Shown here: positions 36,314 through 43,092 of the stretch, in pieces | Layout of the letters: each line of letters opens with the position of its first letter | How positions within the stretch are numbered: the stretch's first letter is position 1 | Assembly (NCBI GenBank): GCA_964372115.1 | Contig: CAYJPN010000026.1 | Location: forward strand, 1-64,000 | DNA length: 64,000 nucleotides | Direction: 5' to 3' | Source of the DNA: CG2-30-36-16 sp964372115 | Lineage (GTDB): Bacteria; Bacteroidota; Ignavibacteria; Ignavibacteriales; Ignavibacteriaceae | Notes under the pieces: generated by a model | Seen by the model: only the letters and a program-made list of their open reading frames with translations | Told to the model about the DNA's origin: nothing | Databases searched by the model: none | Position numbers and translations under genes: made by a program

Positions 36314-36540
36314 ATTAAATTTACTCGTTTTCCAGATCCAAACTCAAAAATTCTGTAAAGTGTCGAAGGTTGAATGACGCATTTTCCATTTTCAAGTCGA
36401 GAGATATAACTTTTTTAGTTCCAACTTTTTCAGCAAGTTGTTCTTGTGTCATATTCGCTTCTTTGCGTGCTTCTTTCAACATTTCGCTAATTACAAATTA
36501 TGGTGCTTTTTCTTCAAAATTATCTCGCTTTTCAGAGCCA
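36304..36540 (-). pseudogene. Frameshifted HigA-like antitoxin
   Basis: A Xre-type helix-turn-helix gene in pieces. The frame GSEKRDNFEEKAP, stop (TAA), FVISEMLKEARKEANMTQEQ LAEKVGTKK is followed, one base out of frame after a run of A, by YISRLENGKCVIQPSTLYRI and ends KRVNLIFG, TAA. So there is one in-frame stop, one single-base deletion and no start codon. It directly follows the toxin-like frame, in toxin-antitoxin order as in higBA. Confidence 0.65.
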
Positions 36541-36542
36541 AA

Positions 36543-36830
36543 TCAATCTCCTTTTTTGGGCGTTTTTTGAGAGCCGTTAAACAGAATTACTAAATTGCCT
36601 TTGTCAAAACAGCAAAAAATTCTGTAAATATTACTTTCAAATTCAATTCGTATTTTGCAAAGTCCGTCTGTTCCCGTAATATGGTTCATGAATTTTTTCA
36701 GAACCTTTTGAATAGTTCTTAAAATTTTAATACCGTACTCAATTTTTTCTTGTGCTTTTTCAGTCTGCTCCAAATAGAAATCAATGAAATAGTGTTCGCA
36801 AAAAATGATTTGACTTTTAATTTTGCAATG
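36543..36830 (-). pseudogene. HigB/RelE-like toxin, apparently start-less and C-terminally short
   Basis: The open frame encodes EHYFIDFYLEQTEKAQEKIE, TGTDGLCKIRIEFESNIYRI and FCCFDKGNLVILFNGSQKTP, typical of the phage Gp49-like HigB family. Family proteins begin about where this frame has an isoleucine codon but no ATG/GTG/TTG; the only standard start (TTG 36773) lies after about 19 residues. The usual tail after KTPK (a helix ending the toxin) is missing and fused to the antitoxin remnant, suggesting an internal deletion. Probably inactive. Confidence 0.55.
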
Positions 36831-36900
36831 CTAACTCAAAAGTTATCAAATATTTCGAGTTTCTTACATTTAATACACGTTATTAAAGCACAGTTATTTA

Positions 36901-36945
36901 TAAAAAAAGATTCCATCTTTATTTTATAAAATAAAGATGGAATCT
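36901..36945 (-). terminator. Terminator built on a perfect 38-bp palindrome
   Basis: Positions 36908-36945 are a perfect palindrome (half-site AGATTCCATCTTTATTTTA); on the minus strand it runs into seven Ts. It lies about 105 nt beyond the cupin stop and fits as the terminator of the globin-cupin operon. Confidence 0.75.
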
Positions 36946-37050
36946 AATTGAGATAAACTCAGGATTTAAGTTCTTAATCCATCAATCTCATTGGTTAATA
37001 TGTTTACAAAAAAAAAGACTACCAAGACTCACTGTCTTTCGGTGATAATC

Positions 37051-37437
37051 TTAGCCCTTGGTCTTCTCAATCATATGATTAATTACATTGCTGTGTTCAT
37101 GCTGAGGACTGAACATGATTATCTCCGCATCAGCATTGACTTTTACATTATGTCCCGCTGGCCAGTAAAACATATCATTAGCGGTTACGGTTTCCTGAAC
37201 GCCTTCAGCATCGGTGGTTGTAAGTTCACCTTTCAGAACATAACCCCAATGCGGACTTTGGCATAAGTTTCCTTCAAGTCCCACAAAAAGCGGGGTGGTA
37301 TCTACTCCAGCGGAAAGGCTGAAATACTCACCGCTAATTTTACCTAATCCGGATGCGTCACCGAATTCTGTTTTCTGACGGATAACAGCACCTGGAATTT
37401 CCATTTTTACTTCGATGTTTTCTTTTGCAATTTTCAT
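37051..37437 (-). CDS. Cupin-domain protein in operon with globin
   Basis: A 128-residue single-cupin protein without signal peptide. Cupin motif 1 is PHWGYVLKGEL (about 62-72) and motif 2 FYWPAGHNVKV (about 88-98); only some of the classic metal-binding histidines are kept. It starts 21 nt after the globin stop codon, in one operon. It may be a small sensor, isomerase or binding protein; the family gives no firm reaction. Confidence 0.8.
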   Translation of the reverse strand: MKIAKENIEVKMEIPGAVIRQKTEFGDASGLGKISGEYFSLSAGVDTTPLFVGLEGNLCQSPHWGYVLKGELTTTDAEGVQETVTANDMFYWPAGHNVKVNADAEIIMFSPQHEHSNVINHMIEKTKG

Positions 37438-37458
37438 TTTTAATCCTTCTGTTTTAAA

Positions 37459-37908
37459 TTATTTAGACATTATTGTCTGTCTTAACGACCAGAGAATGTA
37501 CAGCACATCTTTTTTAGACTCCTCGTCAATATTATGTTTTTCCAAAACTCCCATAATATCGTCTACTACATGCATATATTCTGCTGCGCTAATGTTCATC
37601 CCCTGATGGGTGGTCGGCATATCCCTACCTTTGTATTTAACTGGAGCCCCGCTTCCGGCGCTAAAAAATTCGATGGTGTGTTGTCTGATTTTTGCAAATC
37701 GTTCCGGTTGATTCTGGTAAGGTTTAAAACGTGCATTAATGGCTGGATTGTTCATGTGCGCTTCAATTACATCGTCAACAATGGCTGTTATACCAGGTGT
37801 TCCACCCAATCTTTCGAAAAGTGTTTTAGTTTCTGCGGGCATGGTTTGTGCACTTAACATGATGTTCATTGTTAAAAATGCAAATAAGAATGCGAATTTC
37901 TTTTTCAT
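37459..37908 (-). CDS. Exported truncated haemoglobin (group I)
   Basis: A 149-residue protein: signal peptide (about 1-21, KKFAFLFAFLTMNIMLSAQ) followed by a two-over-two globin (LFERLGGTPGITAIVDDVIE, FFSAGSGAPVKYKGRDM, PTTHQGMNIS). The proximal haem histidine is H101. The position that often bears the B10 tyrosine seems to be hydrophobic here. Group I truncated globins bind O2 and NO and may detoxify NO; most are cytoplasmic, so the signal peptide, suggesting a periplasmic location, is notable. It is the first gene of a two-gene operon with a strong candidate promoter and AraC-type operator upstream. Confidence 0.88.
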   Translation of the reverse strand: MKKKFAFLFAFLTMNIMLSAQTMPAETKTLFERLGGTPGITAIVDDVIEAHMNNPAINARFKPYQNQPERFAKIRQHTIEFFSAGSGAPVKYKGRDMPTTHQGMNISAAEYMHVVDDIMGVLEKHNIDEESKKDVLYILWSLRQTIMSK

Positions 37909-37939
37909 TATAATCCTATTAAATATAAATATTACACAT

Positions 37940-37968
37940 TAAAATTACGGTGATAAATTTACATTCAA
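37940..37968 (-). promoter_or_regulatory. Bacteroidetes-type promoter of the globin operon
   Basis: On the minus strand TTG (37968-37966) is followed after 18 nt by TAATTTTA (37947-37940), a 7-of-8 match to the -7 consensus TAnnTTTG. It lies immediately downstream of the direct-repeat operator and 32 nt upstream of the globin ATG. Confidence 0.55.
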
Positions 37969-37969
37969 T

Positions 37970-38004
37970 AGCACGTTTGGTTCTTCTGCAAGCACATTTG
38001 GTTC
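37970..38004 (-). promoter_or_regulatory. AraC-type operator: two 14-bp direct repeats at 21-bp period
   Basis: AGCACGTTTGGTTC (37970-37983) and AGCACATTTGGTTC (37991-38004) match at 13 of 14 positions and are exactly 21 bp apart, two helical turns, the geometry bound by AraC-family proteins. The downstream copy abuts the -33 element. The only AraC-family gene beside it ends 38 nt upstream. Confidence 0.7.
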
Positions 38005-38041
38005 AGAAAAAGAATTGAATTCGAAATGAAATATTAAAGAT

Positions 38042-39142
38042 TTATTGCTGCACAAATTCTGAAGGCATAATTCCATATTTTTTACGGAAGCATTTTGCAT
38101 AATATGAAGGGCTGTTAAACCCTGACTCGAAAGCAACTTCAGATATATTCCCCTTTTGTTTTTGTAACATTTGTAATGATTTCCGCAGCCTGAAATGAAG
38201 TAGAAAAACACTCGGGGATTTCCCGGTTAACCGAATCATCTCCCGATAGAGTTTTGATTTGCTAACACCCGTATTTTTCTCGAAATCATCCACTTTCAAT
38301 TCGGAATTTTGCCACTCTTTTTCAGTGAACTCCATTAAACCATTAAGAAATTTTTCTTCATCTGGTGTTAGCGTGTGTAAATGGGTTACACTCAAAACTT
38401 CGCCAACATTCTCGCTATCAAACAATTGCTGTACTTCAGTTGAAATAACAATCTCAGCAGCAGAAATAAAACACATTCGCTGAGCCAATTTAATAGTATC
38501 TTCAAATATTGATTTTTTATCTGTTACCGGTATTCCGGCATGCAATCCGATAGATAATTCTGTAAAAGCAATTTGATATTTGGTACTGAGAATTCTATAA
38601 TTTTCATGAATATTTAAAGCACATAAAACTGCTTCAGTAACTGTTCGAAAAGAGACTAAACAACCATCCTCATTTTGCTGAACAATATTTCCATTAAACG
38701 ATTTTAGAATTGCATGTATGTGTTTGTAAATTTGCTGCACATTTGCAATAATAGAAAAAGGATCGAAATTTTTAAAAGAATGATTCTCAATAGAAATCAT
38801 CATTATTGTTCTAAAGGCTGGCTCGTTAATAATATTTAGATTTGTATTCTGTGCTTTTTCAGGATCTTCTATCCTGCCTAAAAACGATTCAACAATTGTT
38901 TTATTAACTTCAATAATTTGGTGAGGCACGTTGCCATGTGCATGGTCATGCATCTGAATAATAGCATTTCTATCGGGTGCTTCAATCAAACAAAAAGCAG
39001 TTTTCCGGGCATCATCAAACCAATATGTTAATCCCTTGCAATTATATTTATGCTGTATTTTTAAATCTTCCAGGTGTATTTGTGCAACTATTTCGGCAGT
39101 AACAGATTCAGAAACATCGTGGCGATCCATAAATATTGGCAT
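38042..39142 (-). CDS. AraC-family regulator with DUF4242 and cyclase-like domains
   Basis: About 366 residues from ATG 39142 (a frame from 39172 adds ten residues). Residues 1-90 resemble DUF4242, a small nickel-binding-like ferredoxin-fold domain (PIFMDRHDVSESVTAEIV, HDHAHGNVPHQIIEV). About 105-245 resembles a class III nucleotide cyclase domain but the metal-binding aspartates look lost (ISIENHSF, NEDGCLVSF), so I expect a sensory rather than catalytic role. The last 100 residues are an AraC helix-turn-helix (VSKSKLYREMIRLTGKSPSV, VAFESGFNSPSYYAKCFRKK). It sits upstream of the globin-cupin operon and presumably controls it. Confidence 0.85.
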   Translation of the reverse strand: MPIFMDRHDVSESVTAEIVAQIHLEDLKIQHKYNCKGLTYWFDDARKTAFCLIEAPDRNAIIQMHDHAHGNVPHQIIEVNKTIVESFLGRIEDPEKAQNTNLNIINEPAFRTIMMISIENHSFKNFDPFSIIANVQQIYKHIHAILKSFNGNIVQQNEDGCLVSFRTVTEAVLCALNIHENYRILSTKYQIAFTELSIGLHAGIPVTDKKSIFEDTIKLAQRMCFISAAEIVISTEVQQLFDSENVGEVLSVTHLHTLTPDEEKFLNGLMEFTEKEWQNSELKVDDFEKNTGVSKSKLYREMIRLTGKSPSVFLLHFRLRKSLQMLQKQKGNISEVAFESGFNSPSYYAKCFRKKYGIMPSEFVQQ

Positions 39143-39335
39143 ATCATTTTCTTTAAGAATTAAATTGACCATTAATTTATCTCGTGCAATATAATAAACA
39201 ACTACTTTATATGATTGTTGAATTTGCCCATAACTTACCTATACCAGCCATAAGCATGCAGATATACAACAAAATTTTGCTGGCTTTGTGCCATAAATGG
39301 TTGTATATATTTTTTTGCATAAAGTTAAAAAATTA

Positions 39336-39480
39336 TTATAGACCATCAAAGGAAGATTTAATTTTTTGTAAACTTTTAGTAGATACGTGTGTATAAAACC
39401 CTGTGGTTTTTGTCCAAGCAATTCTTGTATATATCTGATATCCGTACCAGCTTCTAAAAAGTGTATCCGGTAAATGCCAG
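39336..39480 (-). pseudogene. Remnant of a tyrosine recombinase (C-terminal end)
   Basis: Minus-strand fragments read HFLEAGTDIRYIQELLG and, in another frame after a short deletion, KTTGFYTHVSTKSLQKIK SSFDGL, stop at 39336-39338. This is the catalytic C-terminus of XerD/integron-integrase-like recombinases (..THLLEAGTDIRYIQELLGH..KTTxIYTHVS..), including the nucleophile tyrosine. The R-H-R core further upstream is not recognisable. It is broken by at least one frameshift. Confidence 0.65.
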
Positions 39481-39721
39481 GCTTTTAGTGAGTTACTCCA
39501 TTTAGTTCCTTGCCGCTTTTTTATTCTATTATTCCAATCAGTATTTTTTAAAAAACGGTAATGCGATTTTCATTTTTATGCTTAGTAAGTCACCTTATGT
39601 AAAACTTGTAGTATCCGTCATCCAACGGAAACGGATTAGTTAACGGATAAAAATTATTTAATTTATCGAAGCTTCGATTTACATTTGATTAACTGTTTCT
39701 TGCTCAAGGTGAGTTAATATT
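39481..39721. other. Intergenic graveyard sequence
   Basis: No reading frame of note. A degenerate palindrome with ATCCGT...ACGGAT ends lies at about 39613-39648. Confidence 0.35.
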
Positions 39722-39756
39722 ATAAGTGCGACGGGAAAATGCCGCACTTATTTTTA
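39722..39756 (+). terminator. Terminator-like hairpin without an upstream gene
   Basis: ATAAGTGCG pairs with CGCACTTAT around a 12-nt loop and is followed by five Ts on the plus strand. No plus-strand gene precedes it; it may mark the end of a deleted gene. Confidence 0.6.
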
Positions 39757-39834
39757 TAAAGCCTAACCAGGTAGAGCCCCCACGGGGTGGGACAAGCAGA
39801 ACCAAATTATCACATTAGAATGATTGAATGGTTG

Positions 39835-39957
39835 TCCGTTAGCTAACGGATTGTATGAAAAACATTCATCCGTTCATCCGTTAGCTAACGGATCATTCAG
39901 CCATTCTATCGTTTTATTTGTCTCGTTAATATTCTGCCAATCCGCCTCTGGCGGATT
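39835..39957. repeat. REP-like palindromes
   Basis: TCCGTTAGCTAACGGA occurs as a perfect 16-bp palindrome at 39835-39850 and 39877-39892, and a related one, AATCCGCC-tc-TGGCGGATT with 8- to 9-bp arms, lies at 39939-39957. All sit just beyond the 3' end of the next T9SS gene. They look like REP-type elements; a purine/pyrimidine-related relative recurs at 55739-55766. Confidence 0.65.
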
Positions 39958-39980
39958 ACATGAACTTTAGTGTTAAGGTG

Positions 39981-41252
39981 CTACCTAATCAAAACCATCT
40001 TTTTGGTTTCCATGTATTTTCCGCTCTTCAATATGTAAAAGTATGTTCCACTCGCAAGTCCGCTGCCGTTTAGCTGGACCAGATGATAACCGGCAGCCAT
40101 ATCTTTATTTACAAGTTCAGCTACTCTTTCGCCGAGAGTGGTATAGACTTCCAAAACTACTTTTGAATCTAACGGCAAAGCAAACTTTATTGTCGTGTTT
40201 GGGTTGAACGGATTCGGGTAGTTCTGGAAAAGAGCAAACTCCGTGAGTATGTTATTTACTTCAACTTCTACAATATCAGAATATTCAAATTTACCATCAG
40301 TATCGATTTGTTTTAATCTGTATTGAACTGTTCCACTTGGAGCTGTTCCATCAGTAAACGAGTATTCTTTTGGACTATTTGAATTTCCACTTCCTTCAAT
40401 AAATCCAATCTTTTCCCATTGTAGGGACAAGTCGCGACTTGTCCCTACAGTTGAACGTTCTATTTCAAACCCGTAATTATTCACTTCCGTGGCAGTTTGC
40501 CAATTTAGATTTACTTTCTGAGCCGATGCAACTCCGTTAAAGGAAGTTAGTTCTACGGGTAATGCACCAAGGGTCTTTCCGGCTACCCACACTGGACCAT
40601 TAGTTAATGTGCCATCATGCAGCCCTGCTGTCTGATTATCATTTAAAACTGTTCCAATGCCTTCGTTCATCTTATAATAGGCAACTAAACCTGCTCCATT
40701 GCCGCTTAGTTCAATATCCTTATTCTCAGTTATTTGTTGCTGCGTACGAACATAATTCCAAATCCTTATTTCATCAATAGTTCCATTGAAATAGCGACCA
40801 CCATAATCTGAAGCAATTCTGACAGGATCTGAATTTACGTTCTTAACAGTTGCAGTACCGGTAAGTGTTTGCTTTACACCGTTAATATAAATATTCCTGA
40901 TGCTTCCCCCTTCGTTTGTTGCGGCTACATGATACCATGTGTCCGCGCTTAGAACCCCATTTGGTGTGTAAGTACCGTCTATGCTTACACCGGTGTAGGG
41001 CGAATTTAAAGAAAGTCTTACATAAAAACCGTTCGAAGCCGATGTATGATATTTGGAAATAATTCCTTTTATCTGACCGAAAACATGGGGTTTTATCCAC
41101 GCCTCAATAGTGTAGTTTGAAGTTAAATCAAGTGCATCGTCATCCGGAATTACAACATAGTCATCTGTACCGTCGAAATGCAGGGCATAACTTTGGCTAT
41201 AAACATTAATTCCTGAAATTGTTAAGACCAACACAAGTATAAAGAGTTTCAT
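39981..41252 (-). CDS. LamG-domain secreted protein with T9SS sorting domain
   Basis: A 423-residue protein: signal peptide (LFILVLVLTISGINVYSQ), one LamG/concanavalin-like domain (about 22-215, LHFDGTDDYVVIPDDDALDL, NGTIDEIRIWNYVRTQQQI), a linker domain typical of Ignavibacteria secreted proteins (VASAQKVNLNWQTATEVNNY, GFEIER), and a T9SS domain (YPNPFNPNTTIKFALP, last 80 residues). Likely surface-bound or released, binding carbohydrate. Inside the linker a perfect 30-bp palindrome is translated as part of the protein. The C-terminal part is very similar in DNA to the gene upstream (41419-42855). Confidence 0.86.
   Translation of the reverse strand: MKLFILVLVLTISGINVYSQSYALHFDGTDDYVVIPDDDALDLTSNYTIEAWIKPHVFGQIKGIISKYHTSASNGFYVRLSLNSPYTGVSIDGTYTPNGVLSADTWYHVAATNEGGSIRNIYINGVKQTLTGTATVKNVNSDPVRIASDYGGRYFNGTIDEIRIWNYVRTQQQITENKDIELSGNGAGLVAYYKMNEGIGTVLNDNQTAGLHDGTLTNGPVWVAGKTLGALPVELTSFNGVASAQKVNLNWQTATEVNNYGFEIERSTVGTSRDLSLQWEKIGFIEGSGNSNSPKEYSFTDGTAPSGTVQYRLKQIDTDGKFEYSDIVEVEVNNILTEFALFQNYPNPFNPNTTIKFALPLDSKVVLEVYTTLGERVAELVNKDMAAGYHLVQLNGSGLASGTYFYILKSGKYMETKKMVLIR
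40420..40449. repeat. 30-bp perfect palindrome inside a coding sequence
   Basis: The half-site TGTAGGGACAAGTCG is followed directly by its exact reverse complement. It encodes residues STVGTSRDLSL of the host protein, a length-variable spot that differs entirely in the two related proteins. It has the look of a mobile palindromic (REP-like) element inserted in frame. Confidence 0.75.
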
Positions 41253-41386
41253 TACCTTTTCCTTATTTTTATGTCAATTGTACTTTTATAGTTTTGTAAA
41301 TAATTATTACTTAATTAGTCTATTATTTTTAAAGACTTCTAATCTATCCGAACATTTTTTTTAAGTTAATGAACGAATTTAGATAG

Positions 41387-41414
41387 AAGCCGCTCCGGTG
41401 TTTCGGGACGGCTT
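41387..41414. terminator. GC-rich hairpin after the T9SS gene
   Basis: AAGCCG and CGGCTT with an inner CCG/CGG pair form a hairpin just 4 nt beyond the stop codon of the minus-strand gene. The T tract on the minus side is poor; on the plus side it is better but no plus gene ends here. Confidence 0.35.
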
Positions 41415-41418
41415 TCTT

Positions 41419-42855
41419 TTATTTTAACAGCATTAGTTTTTTAGTAAATATAATTCCGTTGCCGGTTCGTATTCTATAAATATAAACGCCGCTCGCGAGC
41501 CCGCTGCCGTTTAGCTGAACTTGATGATAACCGGCAGCCATATTTTTATTTACAAGTTCGGCAACTTTTTCGCCGAGAGTGTTATAGACTTCCAAAACTA
41601 CTTTTGAATCTACCGGCAAAGCAAATTTTATTGTTGTGCTCGGGTTAAACGGATTCGGGTAATTCTGGTAAAGAGAAAACTCCGTGGGCATGTTATTTAC
41701 TTCAACTTCAACAATATCAGAATATTCATAATTACCGTCATTGTCTATTTGCTTTAAGCGGTATTGCAATGTAATCTTAGTAGCAAGTGCATGAGATAGA
41801 ATAGATTTAATATCATCTTCAAAAGAATATTGTTTTGTAGAGTTGCTGTTGCCGCTTCCGTTTACAAAACCAATCTTCTCCCATGCACTATTGCCAATTG
41901 TCCCTGGTCTATTATCTCTCTCAATTTCAAACCCGTAATTATTGATTTCTGTTGCAGTTTGCCAATTTAGGGTCACTCTATTTTCAACCAACAAAACAGT
42001 AAAAGAAGCCAACTCAACCGGAAGCAAAGTGGCTGTGCTTGATAAAGGCGCATTGGTTATTGTGTTTGATAACATTACATTAGTGAATGTTAGTGCACTA
42101 TTATTGATTAATAATGGTTGTATACTGCCTGTTGCGTTACTCTCCAAATCACAGGTAATAAAATAACACTTGTTGGGTACGGTTAATAACGAAATAAAAC
42201 TATTAAAATTAATTATGCCCCCATCCCCAGGATCGGCGGCTATAGTAGACCCAATTTGAGTATGGCCACCAAAGGCATTATCATCACTTTCCCAAAGTTT
42301 AAAGTTACTGGCTCCGGTTCTAATTCCGTTCAGTTTAATTGATACGGAATTGAGACTGTTGCTGTTATCAACACCCTCTCCAGCATTTAGCCAGAAGCAC
42401 CCGATTGGCTGATCTGTATTGCCGTGCGATACAGATGTAACGTAGCCGCTTCCATCAATGAAGATACATGAGATGGGTGTTTTAAGAGATTTTGTTGTGC
42501 TGCTTACCGGTGAACCACCCTGGCTGAAATATCCAACACCTTGAAAAACGTAATTAGTGTTTGGAGTTAAATCTGATATAGTGGTAGTGAATGAAATCCA
42601 GTTAAGACCACCCTCACCTGGTATAGTTATTATCGTCGAGGGGTCAGACAATTTCCAGTATTTAATTTCGCACGAAACCAATGTGTTAGCCAAGTAGGCA
42701 CTAGCTATACAGGTTGCATTTACAGAGGTTGGGCTTAATACATTTACATTTATAGAACAGCCATTACCTGCAAGTGGTGCACTATATAAAAGCTGTAAGC
42801 TTAAAATATTGATAACAAAATAAAGACTAAAAGTGAATCGTAATAATTTTTTCAT
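41419..42855 (-). CDS. Secreted T9SS protein adjacent to hybrid sensor
   Basis: A 478-residue protein from ATG 42855, where the signal peptide begins (KKLLRFTFSLYFVINILSLQ). The first part (about 35-140) resembles an Fn3-like domain (CEIKYWKLSDPSTIITI, ISDLTPNTNYVFQG), then a beta-rich domain of unknown kind (about 150-290), the VELASFTVLLVENRVTLNWQ linker and a T9SS domain (YQNYPNPFNPSTTIKFALP). No catalytic motif is visible. The gene follows the hybrid two-component gene, and its upstream region has candidate operator repeats for that protein's AraC domain. Confidence 0.84.
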   Translation of the reverse strand: MKKLLRFTFSLYFVINILSLQLLYSAPLAGNGCSINVNVLSPTSVNATCIASAYLANTLVSCEIKYWKLSDPSTIITIPGEGGLNWISFTTTISDLTPNTNYVFQGVGYFSQGGSPVSSTTKSLKTPISCIFIDGSGYVTSVSHGNTDQPIGCFWLNAGEGVDNSNSLNSVSIKLNGIRTGASNFKLWESDDNAFGGHTQIGSTIAADPGDGGIINFNSFISLLTVPNKCYFITCDLESNATGSIQPLLINNSALTFTNVMLSNTITNAPLSSTATLLPVELASFTVLLVENRVTLNWQTATEINNYGFEIERDNRPGTIGNSAWEKIGFVNGSGNSNSTKQYSFEDDIKSILSHALATKITLQYRLKQIDNDGNYEYSDIVEVEVNNMPTEFSLYQNYPNPFNPSTTIKFALPVDSKVVLEVYNTLGEKVAELVNKNMAAGYHQVQLNGSGLASGVYIYRIRTGNGIIFTKKLMLLK

Positions 42856-42990
42856 TGTCTTCAATCTCCTAATGAGTTTTGGATAAATATTAATTTTAAC
42901 GATAGTTGATCGGTCTCTACAATTTGAACCGATGGAAAACAAAATTTTAGGAACTAATTTATGGCAGGATTTACAAGACTTCTACCAGAA

Positions 42991-43024
42991 ACATTCCATT
43001 TTCAATAACAGATGTTCCATTTTT
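42991..43024 (-). promoter_or_regulatory. Candidate operator of the hybrid regulator: direct repeats at 21-bp period
   Basis: TTCCATTTT occurs at 42994-43002 and 43015-43023, starts exactly 21 bp apart (AAAATGGAA on the minus strand). The extended 14-bp copies agree at 11 positions. They lie between the hybrid sensor gene, whose output domain is AraC-type, and the T9SS gene it precedes. Confidence 0.55.
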
Positions 43025-43092
43025 AAGTTTTGTAAAAAAACAGGGTGATTTTGATTAATTTTAAGCTAAGGAGAAGAGTTTCTAGTTCTTAA

